64,000 nt of DNA from Marsupella aquatica (GCA_973895155.1 OZ316893.1:27218001-27282000); one strand, 5' to 3'; shown: positions 1 through 11,809, numbered from the stretch's first letter. Made by a program: numbers and translations. Notes: generated by a model from the letters alone, not told the origin.

Positions 1-144
1 AAATCAGAATCATCATGTTTTCCTTAAATTTGCAGCTAATAGCTCACAACAGCAAAGAAGGCAAACTCATCAACGATTGTCAAGTGAGGTAGCAAAAGAT
101 GGTTAATGATAGAGAAAACAGAGCTATTTGAATCACTGAACATT

Positions 145-239
145 AAGAAACAACTCAGATGCCCTCTCCGTGGGGTTCAAGCTGAATAAATAAAAATTTA
201 AAAAGAAAAAAAGAAAAAAGAAAAAGAAACAACTCAGAT
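145..239 (+). mobile_element. 63-bp 5'-truncated L1-type LINE tail with 16-bp TSD
   Basis: The 16-bp sequence AAGAAACAACTCAGAT occurs at 145-160 and again at 224-239. Between the copies lie only 63 bases. They begin with CCTCTCCGTGGGGTTCAA and run into an A-rich tail. The same terminal sequence closes the L1 fragment at 53.2 kb and a small insert at 41.6 kb, so this is the extreme 3' end of the same LINE family after target-primed integration. Confidence 0.8.
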
Positions 240-959
240 AAGCTTTGTCTGACCTTCCACTTGTGTCCAAATATATGCAAAAGTAGGGCATATCTTTTTT
301 GGTTCAGGTACAACCAGGCCAGTGACCAAAGCTATGTGGTCACAATATCTTGAGGCTGCTAGTTTTAGTGCATGTAGGCAAATCCTCTTTGTGAACCTGC
401 TAGGGAGTTAACTTGGGAGCTCTACCTTGGGAATACAACAATATACATTGGGTAAATAGGCAAGCCCTAGGCACAAACACAGTAGCACACATCAGACGTA
501 ACACAATGTGTAGTCAAGCACATATTATATGTAGCACAATGTGTAGTCAATGAGCATTTGCTTTTTCCCCCTATCTTACTATAAAAGCACAAACTGAAGT
601 CTACTCTTAAGGGCCTAGGTCAGTAGGACTGGTCTAGAGTGAAGACTCTAGACAGTAACTCCCAATACAGACAAAGCTGATAATGAGTTTCAATAAAGTC
701 AAAATTTTAAATGATTATAGACAAAAGTGACATTTACTTTAAATAAAAACTAAACTAAAATGAGGATGGACAAAAAACAAGGATAAGTCAAACACCAACC
801 AAAATAACATATAAATTGCATTGTGCAAGATTTCACTTCATATCTATTTACATTCAATGACAGGTCATGGAACTAGTTTACCTAAAATCGCGAGGGCAGA
901 GGGCCAAATTCTTGAGGGCTCCCCACATACAAAGCCGGCTCTAAAAGTTGGCCCCAAAC
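240..959. other. AT-rich intergenic DNA, no gene seen
   Basis: No protein-like reading frame or RNA gene is visible here. A short direct repeat around GTAGCACAATGTGTAGTCAA is present near 505-550. Nothing else stands out. Confidence 0.5.
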
Positions 960-1250
960 CAGTCCAAGGCAAAGTTGTGCTATATACCATGGGGCCATAT
1001 TTCTACTTGTGATGACGAATAGGTCTTGTCCATGACTAGATTTGATAAAAGTTTACCCTAAACCAGTCCAGGGCAAAGTTGTGCTATATACAATGGGGCC
1101 ATATTTCTACTTGTGATGACGAATAGGTCTTGTGCATGACTAGACTTGATAAAAGTTTACCCTAAACCAGTCCAGGGCAAAGTTGTGCTATATACAATGG
1201 GGCCATATTTCTACTTGCGATGACGAAGAAGTCTTGTGCCTGACTAGATT
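960..1250. repeat. 104-bp tandem repeat, about 2.8 copies
   Basis: The unit starting CAGTCCA(A/G)GGCAAAG begins at 960, 1064 and 1168, an exact period of 104 bp. Copies differ at a few positions. The third copy fades at about 1250. The translated stretches in it are not genes. Confidence 0.9.
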
Positions 1251-1564
1251 TGATGCTCCACAGCCAACGCGATCCCGTATTGTGGTATTCTCCTCCGGTA
1301 GAATACGGTTCAAACACAATGTACTGTACCGTAATCTGAACGGAAAAGTCTTGACTGCGTTGACCTCGAACTACGAGCGCCGTTCCCGAGCTCAGAGCGC
1401 TCGCCACGCGGCGATCTCAGCCGGAGTCTGGCTGACGCTCACGACGACTTTGGTCACCGGTCGACCCGCATGGGGCCCGCCATTCTTGTCCTCTTGCGCT
1501 CTGGATAGGATGACCGGGCAGAACAGGACTGGACTGGGCCGGGTCGAACTTTTCTTCCAGGTCT

Positions 1565-1765
1565 AGTGAAGAAAATAAATTATGGAACAAGCGTGGATTT
1601 GAAGGCTTTGCCTTTTTTCGCGAGTGTGGCGAATGTCCTCTAGTGTATCGTGGGAAAGAGAAGACGCTACGAAGATTTCTAATCTACTTTTTGTAGATTA
1701 ATTGGGAAGGAGACGATGCTACTTATGGTTGTCAAGTCTCCTTAGATTTAATTAACGTGACTGGT
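1565..1765 (+). repeat. Degenerate copy of the dispersed MITE-like family
   Basis: The block has the same order of motifs as units at 25.3-25.4 kb: a CTAGTGAA start, a T-rich stretch, GTGGCGAATGTC, then CTCCTTAGATTTA near 1738. It is a truncated and diverged member of the family clustered at 24.0-26.2 kb. Confidence 0.5.
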
Positions 1766-2165
1766 GTATTCCTGATAATGGGATCCGTTGGTAGGTGACC
1801 AACTGATTAATTAATGGTGACAGAAAATCTAACACATTGTTGTAAAAAATGCCTAATTCTTTTTTTAGCGAGGTGGAATCTAGAGAAGTTTTGTCACGAA
1901 GGAAAAACTGTATGGAACTCCAGTGTAACCTTTCCCCTTGTTTCGCAAATGAAATGGAGGCACAACTGGACATAAAGGTTGTCCCTGCCCATCCCCGTGG
2001 TTGGCATAAAATCATCAGCCATATTACACTAAAAAAATTGGCTACATTTTGGATGAAATTTTGGAAATTACTTGTCATTTTGTGAAGGACAGCCTTAGTA
2101 AGTTGGGTCTGAGCAATGAATCTTCACTTTTGTGACAGACACCTTGAGTACATTGGACTTGAGCA

Positions 2166-2600
2166 ATGAAGGACTCTTTTGGCAGCTCGGCTCAAGGAGG
2201 AGACCTATGCGATTCGTTACCCAGGGATCTTTTTTACCCCTTTGCCCTTGAGATCTTTGGTGCTCTCCACCCTTGTTTTGACCACTTCCTTTGGGTTTGC
2301 ATTGTGTTTTGTATTGAGCGGAGACCTTTCCGCCCTGTTTCTGTCGTCATGGCTTTCTTTCGATAGAGGGTTTCAGTGGCACTTCAGAGGGCCTAGACTT
2401 TCATTATTCTTCGTAAGGTTGAGGCAGTAGGTTTTAGGGCCTCTAGGCAGATTCCCCTCCGTGACCCTCCTATGCGCTTTACTCCTGAGCTCTACCAGGT
2501 TTTTCAGTTTATTGTTTTTTGTTTGATTGTTTGCTTCTTAGTCTTTTGGTTTTTCTGGGTTACTCCTTGACTTGTTGGGCCTCGCGTGATATATATATAT
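2166..2600 (+). pseudogene. Decayed 3' fragment of an R2-like reverse-transcriptase ORF
   Basis: One frame reads FALEIFGALH, then FD, and after a stop RVSVALQRA. These match LALEIFGRLH, FD and RISVTLQRA near the C-terminus of the intact element ORF at 11810-15217 (about residues 1060-1110). Another frame upstream carries residues like ARLKEETYA, matching AQTKEAKYA. Stops and frameshifts make it non-functional. The downstream T-rich stretch resembles the element's 3' untranslated region. It is a 5'-truncated, older copy of the family, or of a close relative. Confidence 0.65.
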
Positions 2601-2925
2601 TTTGTCATTGTCATTTTGTTGCCTGAGACCAATGCAAGATGCAATTCTGTAGCAAGGGCTGCCGTAGACATGCTGTACAACAACATCATTAACGTTTGTT
2701 CTGACAAAGATTGAGATAAGGCAAAAGTGTCCTGCTCGAGCACCTACTGTACAATTGACACTACAGAAAACCAGGCAACCTAAATGAAAACAGTCTGACT
2801 GGTTGATTTTTAAATTAATTTATTTCCAGTAAAAGGGGCCGATTTACTGGAAAAGGGCCAAATGAAGTACCAAGGAGTTAAAGCAAAAGAACGTCAGAGG
2901 GACAAACACCCACTAGATCGCCTTT
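2601..2925. other. Intergenic; possible LINE tail near 2855-2915 (- strand)
   Basis: The reverse strand of 2855-2915 reads like the 3' end of the R2-like element: GTTTGTCC, then CTTTTGCTTTAA, then TTTGGCCC. Similar short tails lie at 5405-5525 and 36516-36650. There is no coding evidence in this stretch. Confidence 0.35.
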
Positions 2926-3946
2926 TGATGAGAATACCCTGAGTTAAATCTACGTCAAGTTAATGCTCCCCCACTTTCCCGGGGCGCCGTACACTGCCCG
3001 TCCCAATCCCCGATGCTGCTGCCCGCTCCGGCCCAAGTTTGGCAGAACATAAACCAATACTCTACGATTTAACGCATGCGTTCCGGTCCGATCGACTATG
3101 CGCCATCGACTTTGGGTTTATGTTTTGGCACCCATCACTTTTTGTCGGCCGCTCCAGCCCGGTCGACTTTGTGTCGTCAGCTTTTTGGAAATAAGTGTTG
3201 CCAAGACATAAACCACAACTCCATAGAGAATAAGTACTTGGCATAACATAAACCAAGAGTCTAACAATCATGACTCTCAACCAAAATATTAGGCTCCCCT
3301 TGAACACTTAGATTCTATTACAAAATAGGTATGACTCCATCGGAAAGAAGTGTTGCCAGAACATAAACCATGACTCCATCGAGAAGAAGCATTTGGAAAA
3401 ACATCAACCAAGACTCTAGAATCATGACTCTTAACCAAAATACTAGGTTGTGCCTAAATGCTTAGACCTGTCTTACTAAACAAACATCACTCCCTTGGAA
3501 AGAAGTGTTGCCAAAACATTAATCACAAGTCCATAGAGGATAAGTATTTGGCACAACATAAACCAAGACTCTATAAATCATGACTCTTAACCAAAGTACT
3601 AAGCTTGCCTTGAACACTTAGACTCTCTTACAAAGAAAATATAACTCTGTTGGAAAGAAGAGTTGCCAGAACATAAACCACGACTCCACAAGGAAGAAGT
3701 CGATGACACAAACTTAAGTCGTTTGGGCTGGAGCGAGCGAATGTGCCAAAACATAAACCCGCAGTCGATGGCGCAAAGTCGATCGGGTCGGAGCGCATGC
3801 GTTAAATCTTAGAGTATTGGTTTATGTTCTGCCAAACTTGGGCCGGAGCGGGCAGCAGCATTGGGGATTGGGACGGGCAGTGTACGGCGCCCCGGGAAAG
3901 TGGGGGAGCATTAACTTGATGTAGATTTAACTCAGGGTGATGAGAA
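2926..3946. mobile_element. Non-autonomous Mutator-like element, long TIRs, 9-bp TSD
   Basis: The target duplication TGATGAGAA is at 2926-2934 and 3938-3946. Between them, 2937-3185 and about 3690-3937 form long imperfect terminal inverted repeats. These begin CCCTGAGTTAAATCTAC on the left and end GTAGATTTAACTCAGGG on the right. The left end has two extra bases (TA) before the repeat. A 9-bp TSD and TIRs of about 250 bp are typical of the Mutator superfamily. No transposase is encoded; the core is a 155-bp tandem array. Confidence 0.8.
3195..3690. repeat. 155-bp tandem repeat inside the Mutator-like element
   Basis: The phrase (G)TGTTGCCA(A/G)(A/G)ACAT starts units at 3195, 3350 and 3505, and a variant starts at 3660, so the period is exactly 155 bp. 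Each unit contains AACATAAACCA and ATCATGACTCT. Units differ by substitutions at about one site in ten. They fill nearly all the space between the two TIRs. Confidence 0.9.
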
Positions 3947-4888
3947 CCCTACCTGTCAAACTTCTTAGGTGTTTTTATTTTTCTACTAACTTAATGTTCA
4001 TGCGTTGCACTATTTTGATAGTAAATAATGTTTTAATGTTGTCGAGATCATAGAGATGGCCAGGTAAACTGACATGGGGGTGATTAGGCAAGTCTGTCAT
4101 TTGACTATAGTGACTTTTCCGTGTCCAACTTGCCACTCTCCCCGTAGCTCACACACTTTTTGAAATCTAGTCTATTTTCAATTTGTTGTCCCTTATTTTG
4201 AATTAGTTGTTGGATATCAGGGATTATTATTTGTATGCAGAATCTTTCCCTTTATTTGTACTTTGTTTTCCCTGATTTATAAATTCTGATGCGCCTTTCG
4301 TCTTTGTAAATTTTGCTCAAAATTTTACTGGAAATATTTTGTTTTTGGTTTGGATTAAAATTAACCCTCAGAAATAACTAAATATTTATAAGCTTATATG
4401 TCATTGTATAGTATAGTGTTTACATGCATAAGCTGGTATGGGTGGGCCCAACTCATTTGTGTTTCATTCTATTTTTATACTACACACTCCATTTTCCATG
4501 AATAAAATATTTCAATGGTTCTGGGTAAGTTAGAGATGTGATTAACTTTGACACAAATAAAACATTTCTTAAATTGTGAGGTAGCATTGTTTTGTGATAA
4601 CCCATGCAAACATTGAAGGTTGCCAACTTGAATAGAGCACCCAAAGTGAAACATTACTCCTTAAATAAACACACATAGGTCACGACCGATTGTCTTTGAT
4701 GCAACCACTCCCCAACCACTCCAAATCTTTTCAGGAGAAAAATCTCATCTCCCAGGCTAGTACGTTGTCTAGATAGAGGTGACATGCATGAATGTATTCC
4801 AGGACAACAACACATAAATGAGAGGCAAGAACCCTAAGCCAAATACTACTGTTATTTGTTTTAATTGACTGAGCAACGTGCAACAGAT
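3947..4888. other. AT-rich intergenic DNA, no gene seen
   Basis: No protein-like frame, RNA gene or clear repeat was recognised. The stretch is AT-rich and looks like decayed non-coding sequence. Confidence 0.4.
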
Positions 4889-5393
4889 TGTTGGTACTTA
4901 CTATACCTTGTTTCCAGCTAGGACCCTAAACCCTAAACAAGGTTTTTAATATTCAACACTAAGTCTTAGGGGTCCAGGCCTATGGCCCATCCTATGTGGA
5001 TCCTACTGGCTAGTGTATCAGATATTTGAATATTAAAAAGAAAATGTAGGATTTACTCCTCAACCCGGTTGCAAGACTTGAGGTTTCCCTTTTATAGCTG
5101 CATGTTGAGTATTGCTCTTACTCTTGTGACTCTAAAGCTAACCACAGTTTGGCTAACTCAAGTTAGGACTTAGCTGAGGTTAGCAGTGATGCATGCTGTA
5201 TATAACCAGGGCTGATGTCAGCCCCTGGTAGATCTTCAGTTCTTTGTTGGAGTGGGCAAGAGAGAAGTAAAGGTCTCTTGTTTTCCCGTGGACGTAGCCT
5301 CAGTCGTGAGGTGAACTACGTACTCGCTGTGTCGACTACTTTGTATAGTGTTCACATGTGCATGGTGTCTCGGGATAGGGATTATCCCCAACA
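4889..5393 (+). mobile_element. Probable Copia-type LTR remnant (solo LTR)
   Basis: The segment starts TGTTGGTACTTACTAT and ends TATCCCCAACA, giving TG...CA ends. Near 5285-5335 it has CCCGTGGACGTAGCCTC followed by GAGGTGAACTACGT, the conserved downstream motif of plant Copia LTRs. The LTR at 29229-29586 has the same motif. No 5-bp TSD is seen at the proposed ends, so the boundaries are approximate. No internal polyprotein flanks it. Confidence 0.55.
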
Positions 5394-5404
5394 TTGCAAA
5401 CCTT

Positions 5405-5525
5405 GAAACAAGTAAAGGAAAAAGTACCAATTATCAACTTAGGCCAAACAAAGTACAAAGAAATAAAAGCAAAAGAGGTCCAGAGAGGACAAACACCAAC
5501 TCATGAGACCAGGGCAAGTGCAGAC
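5405..5525 (-). mobile_element. 3' tail of a second R2-like element
   Basis: On the minus strand this reads TTTGTCC, GGACCTCTTTTGC, then TTTGTACTTTGTTTGGCC. That matches the order of motifs in the 3' untranslated region of the full element (15360-15440). It lies immediately downstream of the left full-length copy in the same orientation. It may be an older, almost completely truncated insertion. Confidence 0.45.
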
Positions 5526-5797
5526 CACAAAAAATCTAAAACAGGTGAAAATTAAGAGAGAATATACACATACTTTATATAGAAAAAGGCCAAATAGAGT
5601 ACAAAAGAATAAACAAGAGAGGTCCCAAGTGGACAAAACCAAACGCAAAAGAAGTGAGCAAAAGGAAACCCTAAAGACCAAGAAAGAGGAACTAAAAGAA
5701 GTGAGCAAAAGGAAACCCCTAAAAACCAAGAAAGAGTAACTAAAACTACCGCAAATGGACCGAGGTCCTCATCATACCTAGCAAATGTGGCTACAAG

Positions 5798-8700
5798 CTA
5801 GTGGTCTACATCAAGTGTCGAAACTAGATCGGCAAGTGGGACAGGAATGTCCTCTAGGGGGGCTAGCCGCTGCGGAGTCACACTAGCACCCACTGTCAGA
5901 GATCGACGATAGACGGCCCGAGCTTGAGCACGCTGTAAGGTGACTGAAATGCGTTGGCGAAAGTGCGTGGTCAAAACAGATAGCGGGGGCCCGGTGGGAC
6001 CCATCCGGCCGTGAACATCCCGAGCAGCTTGGCGAAGAAGCCCGTCGAACTGATGATGAAGACGCCCAAATATCTCAAGAGCAAGGGGCAGGAAGCTATC
6101 AGATGAAGCTCGTGCAGCATATTTGGCCTCCTTCGTTTGTGCTGCTCGTGATGCTGCTGCCCCTGCCGTTGTTGCCGCTGTCCCAATGATGTCTTGGCGC
6201 AATGGGTTTGCCACCACTACATCTGCCAAAGTACGGTGACCGTCACGGACCATGGTAAGATCCACCCGTAACCGCTGTGATGGAGGACCAGGTAACTCGA
6301 GCACCACCTCCCGCCGCGCGCAGACCAAAGAGCCAGAGAGAACCTGAGCAGTCGCATCTCTCACAGCGTCGTGAACAAAAATGGTTTCGCCGCCCAAACT
6401 GCATCGAAGAAGATGGACACCTGTGGCATCACAAGGCTTCCCACAAGTGCAAGTTGGAGGTAAACCAGCAAGAAGTGGGTGGGGCAAGCCCATACGAAGA
6501 CGCATGGCTGTCGCAAACTCCGCTGAAGACATCCGCAGGTGAGGAATGACTGGATTGGCCTGAAGCCAGCCTCCTGCGCCCTTCCCTCCGGAAGAAAGAA
6601 TCCGAGATCGGTCCGTGTCAGGTGCCTCGGTGAGGATGCTGGAGAGGGTGAAAGCGTGCATACGCCCAGCAAGGTCTGCCTGAAGACGGACGGGGTCCAA
6701 GGATAAAAACTCCTGGAATGAAGGTAACGCAGCTCGAACAGGATCGGGTAATGATGACCGAGCCGTGCGCAAATGAACCTGAAATGGGAGGGAACCCTCC
6801 TCGACCTCCATGAGAGATGAAAGTAAAAAAGGTCGATCCTCAGTAAGGAAACGATCTGCCAACAATGAGAAGGCGGCCGCCCACGCGCCCAAGAAGGCCA
6901 AAGGTGCAAGGCGCTCAGTGGAAGTAAGCCCAAAACCACCATGAGAAATAGGAAGACTGAGCTGTCGATGAAGCCACGGAGATGAGAGTAAAGTACCTGG
7001 CCCTAAAAGAGAGGCCAAAGTCTCACGAATGGAGACATCAAACGCTCGGAGGTGTAGAGAAAGATCCTCGGTAGGGGGATGTGTCCGAGCCAAATAGGAC
7101 GCACGAGGGTGGATGCATCTCAATAACAACCCAAATGCTGCCTGAGAGTCTGCTAACTTAGGGAGCATAGGAGTAGGGGCTAAGGCATCCTGGAGAGCGT
7201 CAGCAATGAAAGATGAGCAAAAGGAGGCGGTACCGACTGGGGAGCCAAGGACCCGAAGACCGTCGGCAGGACGTAAGAACCCAGGGGGAAGCGCAAGATC
7301 AGAGGGTAACCCAGCTGGACTCCATGCACGACTCTTGACCGGCTGTACTCGTAAACCGAGGCCCAACAAATGGGTGGAAAGGGTGGCGAGGGCAGAAGTA
7401 ACAGCAAAAGGTGGACCAATGATGTGGGTGTCATCTGAAAGGGAGGGGAAGATACACTGGGGGTGGGCCGCGGAGGCTTCTCGTAAAGCAGTAAAATGGG
7501 CAATGGCAAAAAGAGGCCCACCCAAAGGGTCACCCTGACGTGTACCTTCTGCAGAAGAAAGAGTGGTATACACTCCTGTAGAGGTGTGATGACTATAGAA
7601 GAGGGGGGCCTCACACCCATAAAAACAACGGACAAAGGGGATAAGGGACTGGATGTCTGGATCCGCTGCCCTCAAAGCACGAAAAATTGTTGCCCGAGAA
7701 ACCGTATTGAAAGCATTGGAGACATCAACCTGGAGGACAACCCAATCAGGGTGGAGGTCCAAGGTAGTACGAATACCCGCAATAACTGTCTCACAACCGC
7801 CAGGAACGCCCACTGCAAACTGATGTGGAGAGAGATGATCCGATAGTGCAGAGCGATACTGCGATGAAAGTGCGCGAGACACCAGACGAAGAAAGACCTC
7901 TCCAATAGCTATGGGCCGAACACCCGGTGAAGACTTAGCCATGGCCAATAAACGAGAAGCACTCAAAAGCCGAGAGACGGGAGGAGGCAAACGGCCGGCA
8001 GCAATACACTGGCAAAAGGAGAAGAAAACTGGAAAACCAGACTGAGGATCCTCAGGGGGGAATAAATCACGAAAATGCTCAAAGACATAGCCAGAGGGGC
8101 CACCAGCCGCGCAACGCGGAGCATGGAGGAAAGCATAGGTGAAGTGGTCCCTACTAAACTGAAGATCCTCCTCAGGCTCAAAATCCTCCACGAACAAAGG
8201 GAGCTGATCATAGGGCTGCGGATGGAGATCCTGAAGGGCCGTCAAGGTGACCTCGCCAGGGGGGGCTGGTGTGGTGGGAGAAAGGGCCTGGACCGCACGA
8301 CGATATTCACCAGCCTGGGCCAAACGACAAGAGCGACGAAGGCGTCTGTGCTCTGGAGGATGAGAGTGGCGAGCTGGGTCAGACAAAGCACGGGTAGTAA
8401 AGGAACGGGCTCGAAGAAAGTACTCTTCCTGAAGCTGTTCCCAATCTCCCCGCAGAAAACGATGGATACGAGAGGCAGTCTCACGATGACCCATGCGACC
8501 ACCGTGACTAGGGAGGGTAAGAGTCCACTGTGGAAAAAGCATGAGTAAAGACCAATAGGAGACCTCGATAGGATGCGCCAAGATAAGCTGCATGAGTTGC
8601 AACAAGGATGACCGAACTAATGGGCGCAACGCTAGTGGGATGTGGTTATAAAGGCGAGGTCTAATGTACCCTGGATGGTAGGCTGGAAGGGGGTCTAGAG

Positions 8701-9204
8701 AGCGAACCCAACTCCATGCCTGCTCGGAAGCCTCCAAGGAAGGAGGGGCAGAGCTAACTGGGTCAAGAGGGGGCTGGGGCTGGGATTGGGCTTGCTGGCG
8801 ACGTTGGCACCGGCCCCGCCCGCGGTGATGAGGAAGGGAGAGGCCAACCCAGCCACACTCAGGACAAGTATGCAGGGGACGCTCGTCTGGGGAGGGAGCA
8901 GGGACCGACTGGACAGGAGGTGGGGGGGGAACCGACGTGGATGAAGAGGCCGGAGGGGATGCTGGAGGGGTGGAGGGGGAATGGGCTGGGGAGAGGAGCC
9001 AGGGCGTCGATGGGGTGGGCAGTAGACTGGGGGGACTGGCAGAACATCGGGCATGGGGTCATCACGAAGATGAGAGAGATCCAATGAAGAAGAGCAAACA
9101 CGAAGGCGACCACGAGGCGGGGGGGAGGAGGGGGGAGAACTGTGTGGGGGGGCTGGGCGCTTGCCCCGCGCCAACACTCTCAACGTAGACATGACAGGTC
9201 GCAA
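5798..9204 (-). pseudogene. R2-like reverse transcriptase/endonuclease ORF, left copy, frameshifted
   Basis: This is the mirror image of the intact ORF at 11810-15217. One C is missing from a C run (minus-strand CATCCCC then TCCGG, near 8956-8960; the right copy has five Cs). The N-terminal part is therefore read from 9204 to a stop at 8695 in one frame, and the remaining 979 codons are open from 8737 to 5798 in another. The RT core, SDDT active site, C-terminal CCHC-like motif and restriction-like endonuclease motif are all present in the 979-codon part. Only three residues differ from the right copy there. The deletion could be a real lesion or an assembly error in a homopolymer. As written, this copy cannot make the full protein. 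Confidence 0.85.
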
Positions 9205-9913
9205 CCCGATAAAAGCAAAAGCGCATCAAGAAGCGACAAAAGGCCCAACCAAGACATGTGAAAAGAAAGAGAAGGCTATGGAGAGAGCCCACCGCGTCAA
9301 AATCCGAGAAGCGGCGCCCCCGCTAGCCTAGAAAACCGTTGAGCACGTGCAGGCACAGCCAGGAACAAAGCTGGAGCTCTCATCGATGTGTCCGTTGAGG
9401 AGTCGATGCGAGTGAATATCTCTCCGCTGATTTGAGCGTGCTGCTACAGCTCCCAAAGATGGTGGAATGCAAACTGGTCCACTAAACTTGGCAAAAACCA
9501 CCTTGTCAGAACTGAAGAAGAAAGGCAACCACCAATCGGAGGAGAAACGTGGCAAGACAGGAATGCTCCAAAGCTGATCAAGGGAAACCGTCACCAAAAA
9601 TGGAGGTGTAAATCAGAATCGTAATCGGAGCCGAAAGTGGTTGATATGTCACCAAAAGGACCGCGGTAGGGATAGATGTTGCACTCCCGGACAAGAGCTG
9701 GCCAAATCACATGAGAATGCCGGATTCCGTGAACGAGGAACTGCTACAGGACCCTAAAGCTAATTGAAAGTGAGAACGGTGGAAATTGAAGAAAAAACGT
9801 GAGAGCTAATCAAAGTCCAATCGGGGCAATAGGAGACCAATTGGACCGCCCTTGGGATCAATCTGATACTCCCGGAGAAGAGCTATACAAAGCACTTGAG
9901 AAATCTGAAATCC

Positions 9914-10405
9914 GTGAAAGATTGATCGAGATATGACCGTCGAAAGGAAGACGAAAATCGCAGAAAAATGACTGAAAAACGGCGAAAACGAATGTGACCA
10001 TAAGTATGTTGATACGGCACCGTTTTGGACGTGTTTTATATCGATTTGATGCGCCTCGGCAAGAGCAAGCTAATGCAACTGAGAAAACTGGATTCCGAGA
10101 AAAACTGAGNNNNNNNNNNNNNNNNNNNNNNNNNNNNNNNNNNNNNNNNNNNNNNNNNNNNNNNNNNNNNNNNNNNNNNNNNNNNNNNNNNNNNNNNNNN
10201 NNNNNNNNNGTGAAAGATTGATCGAGATATGACCGTCGAAAGGAAGACGAAAATCGCAGAAAAATGACTGAAAAACGGCGAAAACGAATGTGACCATAAG
10301 TATGTTGATACGGCACCGTTTTGGACGTGTTTTATATCGATTTGATGCGCCTCGGCAAGAGCAAGCTAATGCAACTGAGAAAACTGGATTCCGAGAAAAA
10401 CTGAG
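9914..10405. repeat. 196-bp direct duplication flanking the assembly gap
   Basis: Bases 9914-10109 and 10210-10405 are each 196 bp and read the same from GTGAAAGATTGATCGAG to GAGAAAAACTGAG. They abut the N run exactly on both sides. The right arm has this sequence once. It is therefore an unmerged overlap between two contig ends and not a biological repeat. Confidence 0.9.
10110..10209. other. Assembly gap of 100 Ns
   Basis: Exactly 100 undetermined bases, the usual placeholder for a gap of unknown size. The sequences on either side overlap by 196 bp, so the true gap is probably negative and no sequence is missing. Confidence 0.95.
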
Positions 10406-10477
10406 TGCGGGAGGGTAGTCGAAATGGCGCGAAAACTGTGCTACAGTTTGAACTCCATAGCCAGGAGCTCAAAGACC

Positions 10478-10831
10478 AAAGACCAAAGACCAAAGCTTTG
10501 GAGGGTCAGGAAGGTTTCTTTAACAACCAAATTCTACTGCAATTAGACGGTCAGTTAGGTACAAGAGCAACCAGGAAAGATCTATTCTCCTTTCTACTTT
10601 GCCGCTTTGGCCGCCATTTCAATAATTTTGGGAATTCCAAACTATAATACAAGGTTGGGCCTTTTTATGCAGTGCGTCATTCAAATCTGGAGTGGCTTTT
10701 TGGGTGAAAACAAACAGAAATTGCAAAAAGTGGAAGGAATAAAGAACAAATGAATTATATTAATTTTGGTGTGAATGAAAAAGTGAATGAATGCATGACT
10801 TCCGGAACTGTATTGAGTTACTCCATCTATG
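10478..10831. other. Unique loop between the two inverted arms
   Basis: The loop holds a triplicated CAAAGAC phrase at its left edge (10470-10495) and otherwise AT-rich DNA with no gene. Part of it (10733-10795) resembles dispersed sequence at 27.1 and 28.5 kb, including ATAAAGA(A)CAAA and GTGAATGAAAAA. This suggests the arms flank ordinary host repeat DNA. Confidence 0.5.
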
Positions 10832-11809
10832 GGTCTTTGAGCTCCTGGCTATGGAGTTCACACTGTAGCACAGTTTTCGCGCCATTTCGACTACCCTCCC
10901 GCACTCAGTTTTTCTCGGAATCCAGTTTTCTCAGTTGCATTAGCTTGCTCTTGCCGAGGCGCATCAAATCGATATAAAACACGTCCAAAACGGTGCCGTA
11001 TCAACATACTTATGGTCACATTCGTTTTCGCCGTTTTTCAGTCGTTTTTCTGCGATTTTCGTCTTCCTTTCGACGGTCATATCTCGGTCAATCTTTCACG
11101 GATTTCAGATTTCTCAAGTGCTTTGTATAGCTCTTCTCCGGGAGTATCAGATTGATCCCAAGGGCGGTCCAATTGGTCTCCTATTGCCCCGATTGGACTT
11201 TGATTAGCTCTCACGTTTTTTCTTCAATTTCCACCGTTCTCACTTTCAATTAGCTTTAGGGTCCTGTAGCAGTTCCTCGTTCACGGAATTTGGCCATTCT
11301 CATGTGATTTGGCCAGCTCTTGTCCGGGAGTGCAACATCTATCCCTACCGCGGTCCTTTTGGTGACATATCAACCACTTTCGGCTCCGATTACGATTCTG
11401 ATTTACACCTCCATTTTTGGTGACGGTTTCCCTTGATCAGCTTTGGAGCATTCCTGTCTTGCCACGTTTCTCCTCCGATTGGTGGTTGCCTTTCTTCTTC
11501 AGTTCTGACAAGGTGGTTTTTGCCAAGTTTCGTGGACCAGTTTGCATTCCACCATCTTTGGGAGCTGTAGCAGCACGCTCAAATCAGCGGAGAGATATTC
11601 ACTCGCATCGACTCCTCAACGGACACATCGATGAGAGCTCCAGCTTTGTTCCCGGCTGTGCCTGCACGTGCTCAACGGTTTTCTAGGCTAGCGGGGGCGC
11701 CGCTTCTCGGATTTTGACGCGGTGGGCTCTCTCCATAGCCTTCCCTTTCTTTTCACAAGTCTTGGTTGGGCCTTTTGTCGCTTCTTGATGCGCTTTTGCT
11801 TTTATCGGG
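10832..11809 (+). other. 5' leader of the right R2-like copy
   Basis: About 0.98 kb precedes the ORF and is duplicated in the left arm, so it belongs to the element. It carries phrases like AGCTCTTGTCCGGGAGT and AGCTCTTCTCCGGGAGT about 190 bp apart (11130, 11313), suggesting degenerate internal repeats. Promoter function is likely for a retrotransposon leader but cannot be read from the sequence. Confidence 0.55.

Larger units (their letters stand above)
9205..10477 (-). other. 5' leader of the left R2-like copy, containing the gap
   Basis: This is the reverse complement of the 5' leader at 10832-11809, plus a 100-N gap and a repeated 196-bp block. It has no open frame of its own. The leader is about 0.98 kb once the artefact is removed. 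It holds several near-repeats of a phrase like CTCCCGGA(C/G)(A/G)AGAGCT spaced about 190 bp apart (9689, 9872). Confidence 0.6.

Noticed and set aside
1183-1566. 127-codon open frame
   Set aside because: Its start lies in the 104-bp tandem repeat, it overlaps an open frame on the other strand, and no domain is visible.
4922-4940. Telomere-like CCCTAAACCCTAAAC
   Set aside because: Only two units within a Copia-LTR-like segment; too short for an interstitial telomere tract.
6277-9188. Many 70-190 codon open frames opposite or overlapping the left R2-like ORF, mirrored at 11826-15044
   Set aside because: They are GC-rich shadow frames of the main ORF, duplicated with it, and show no family signature.
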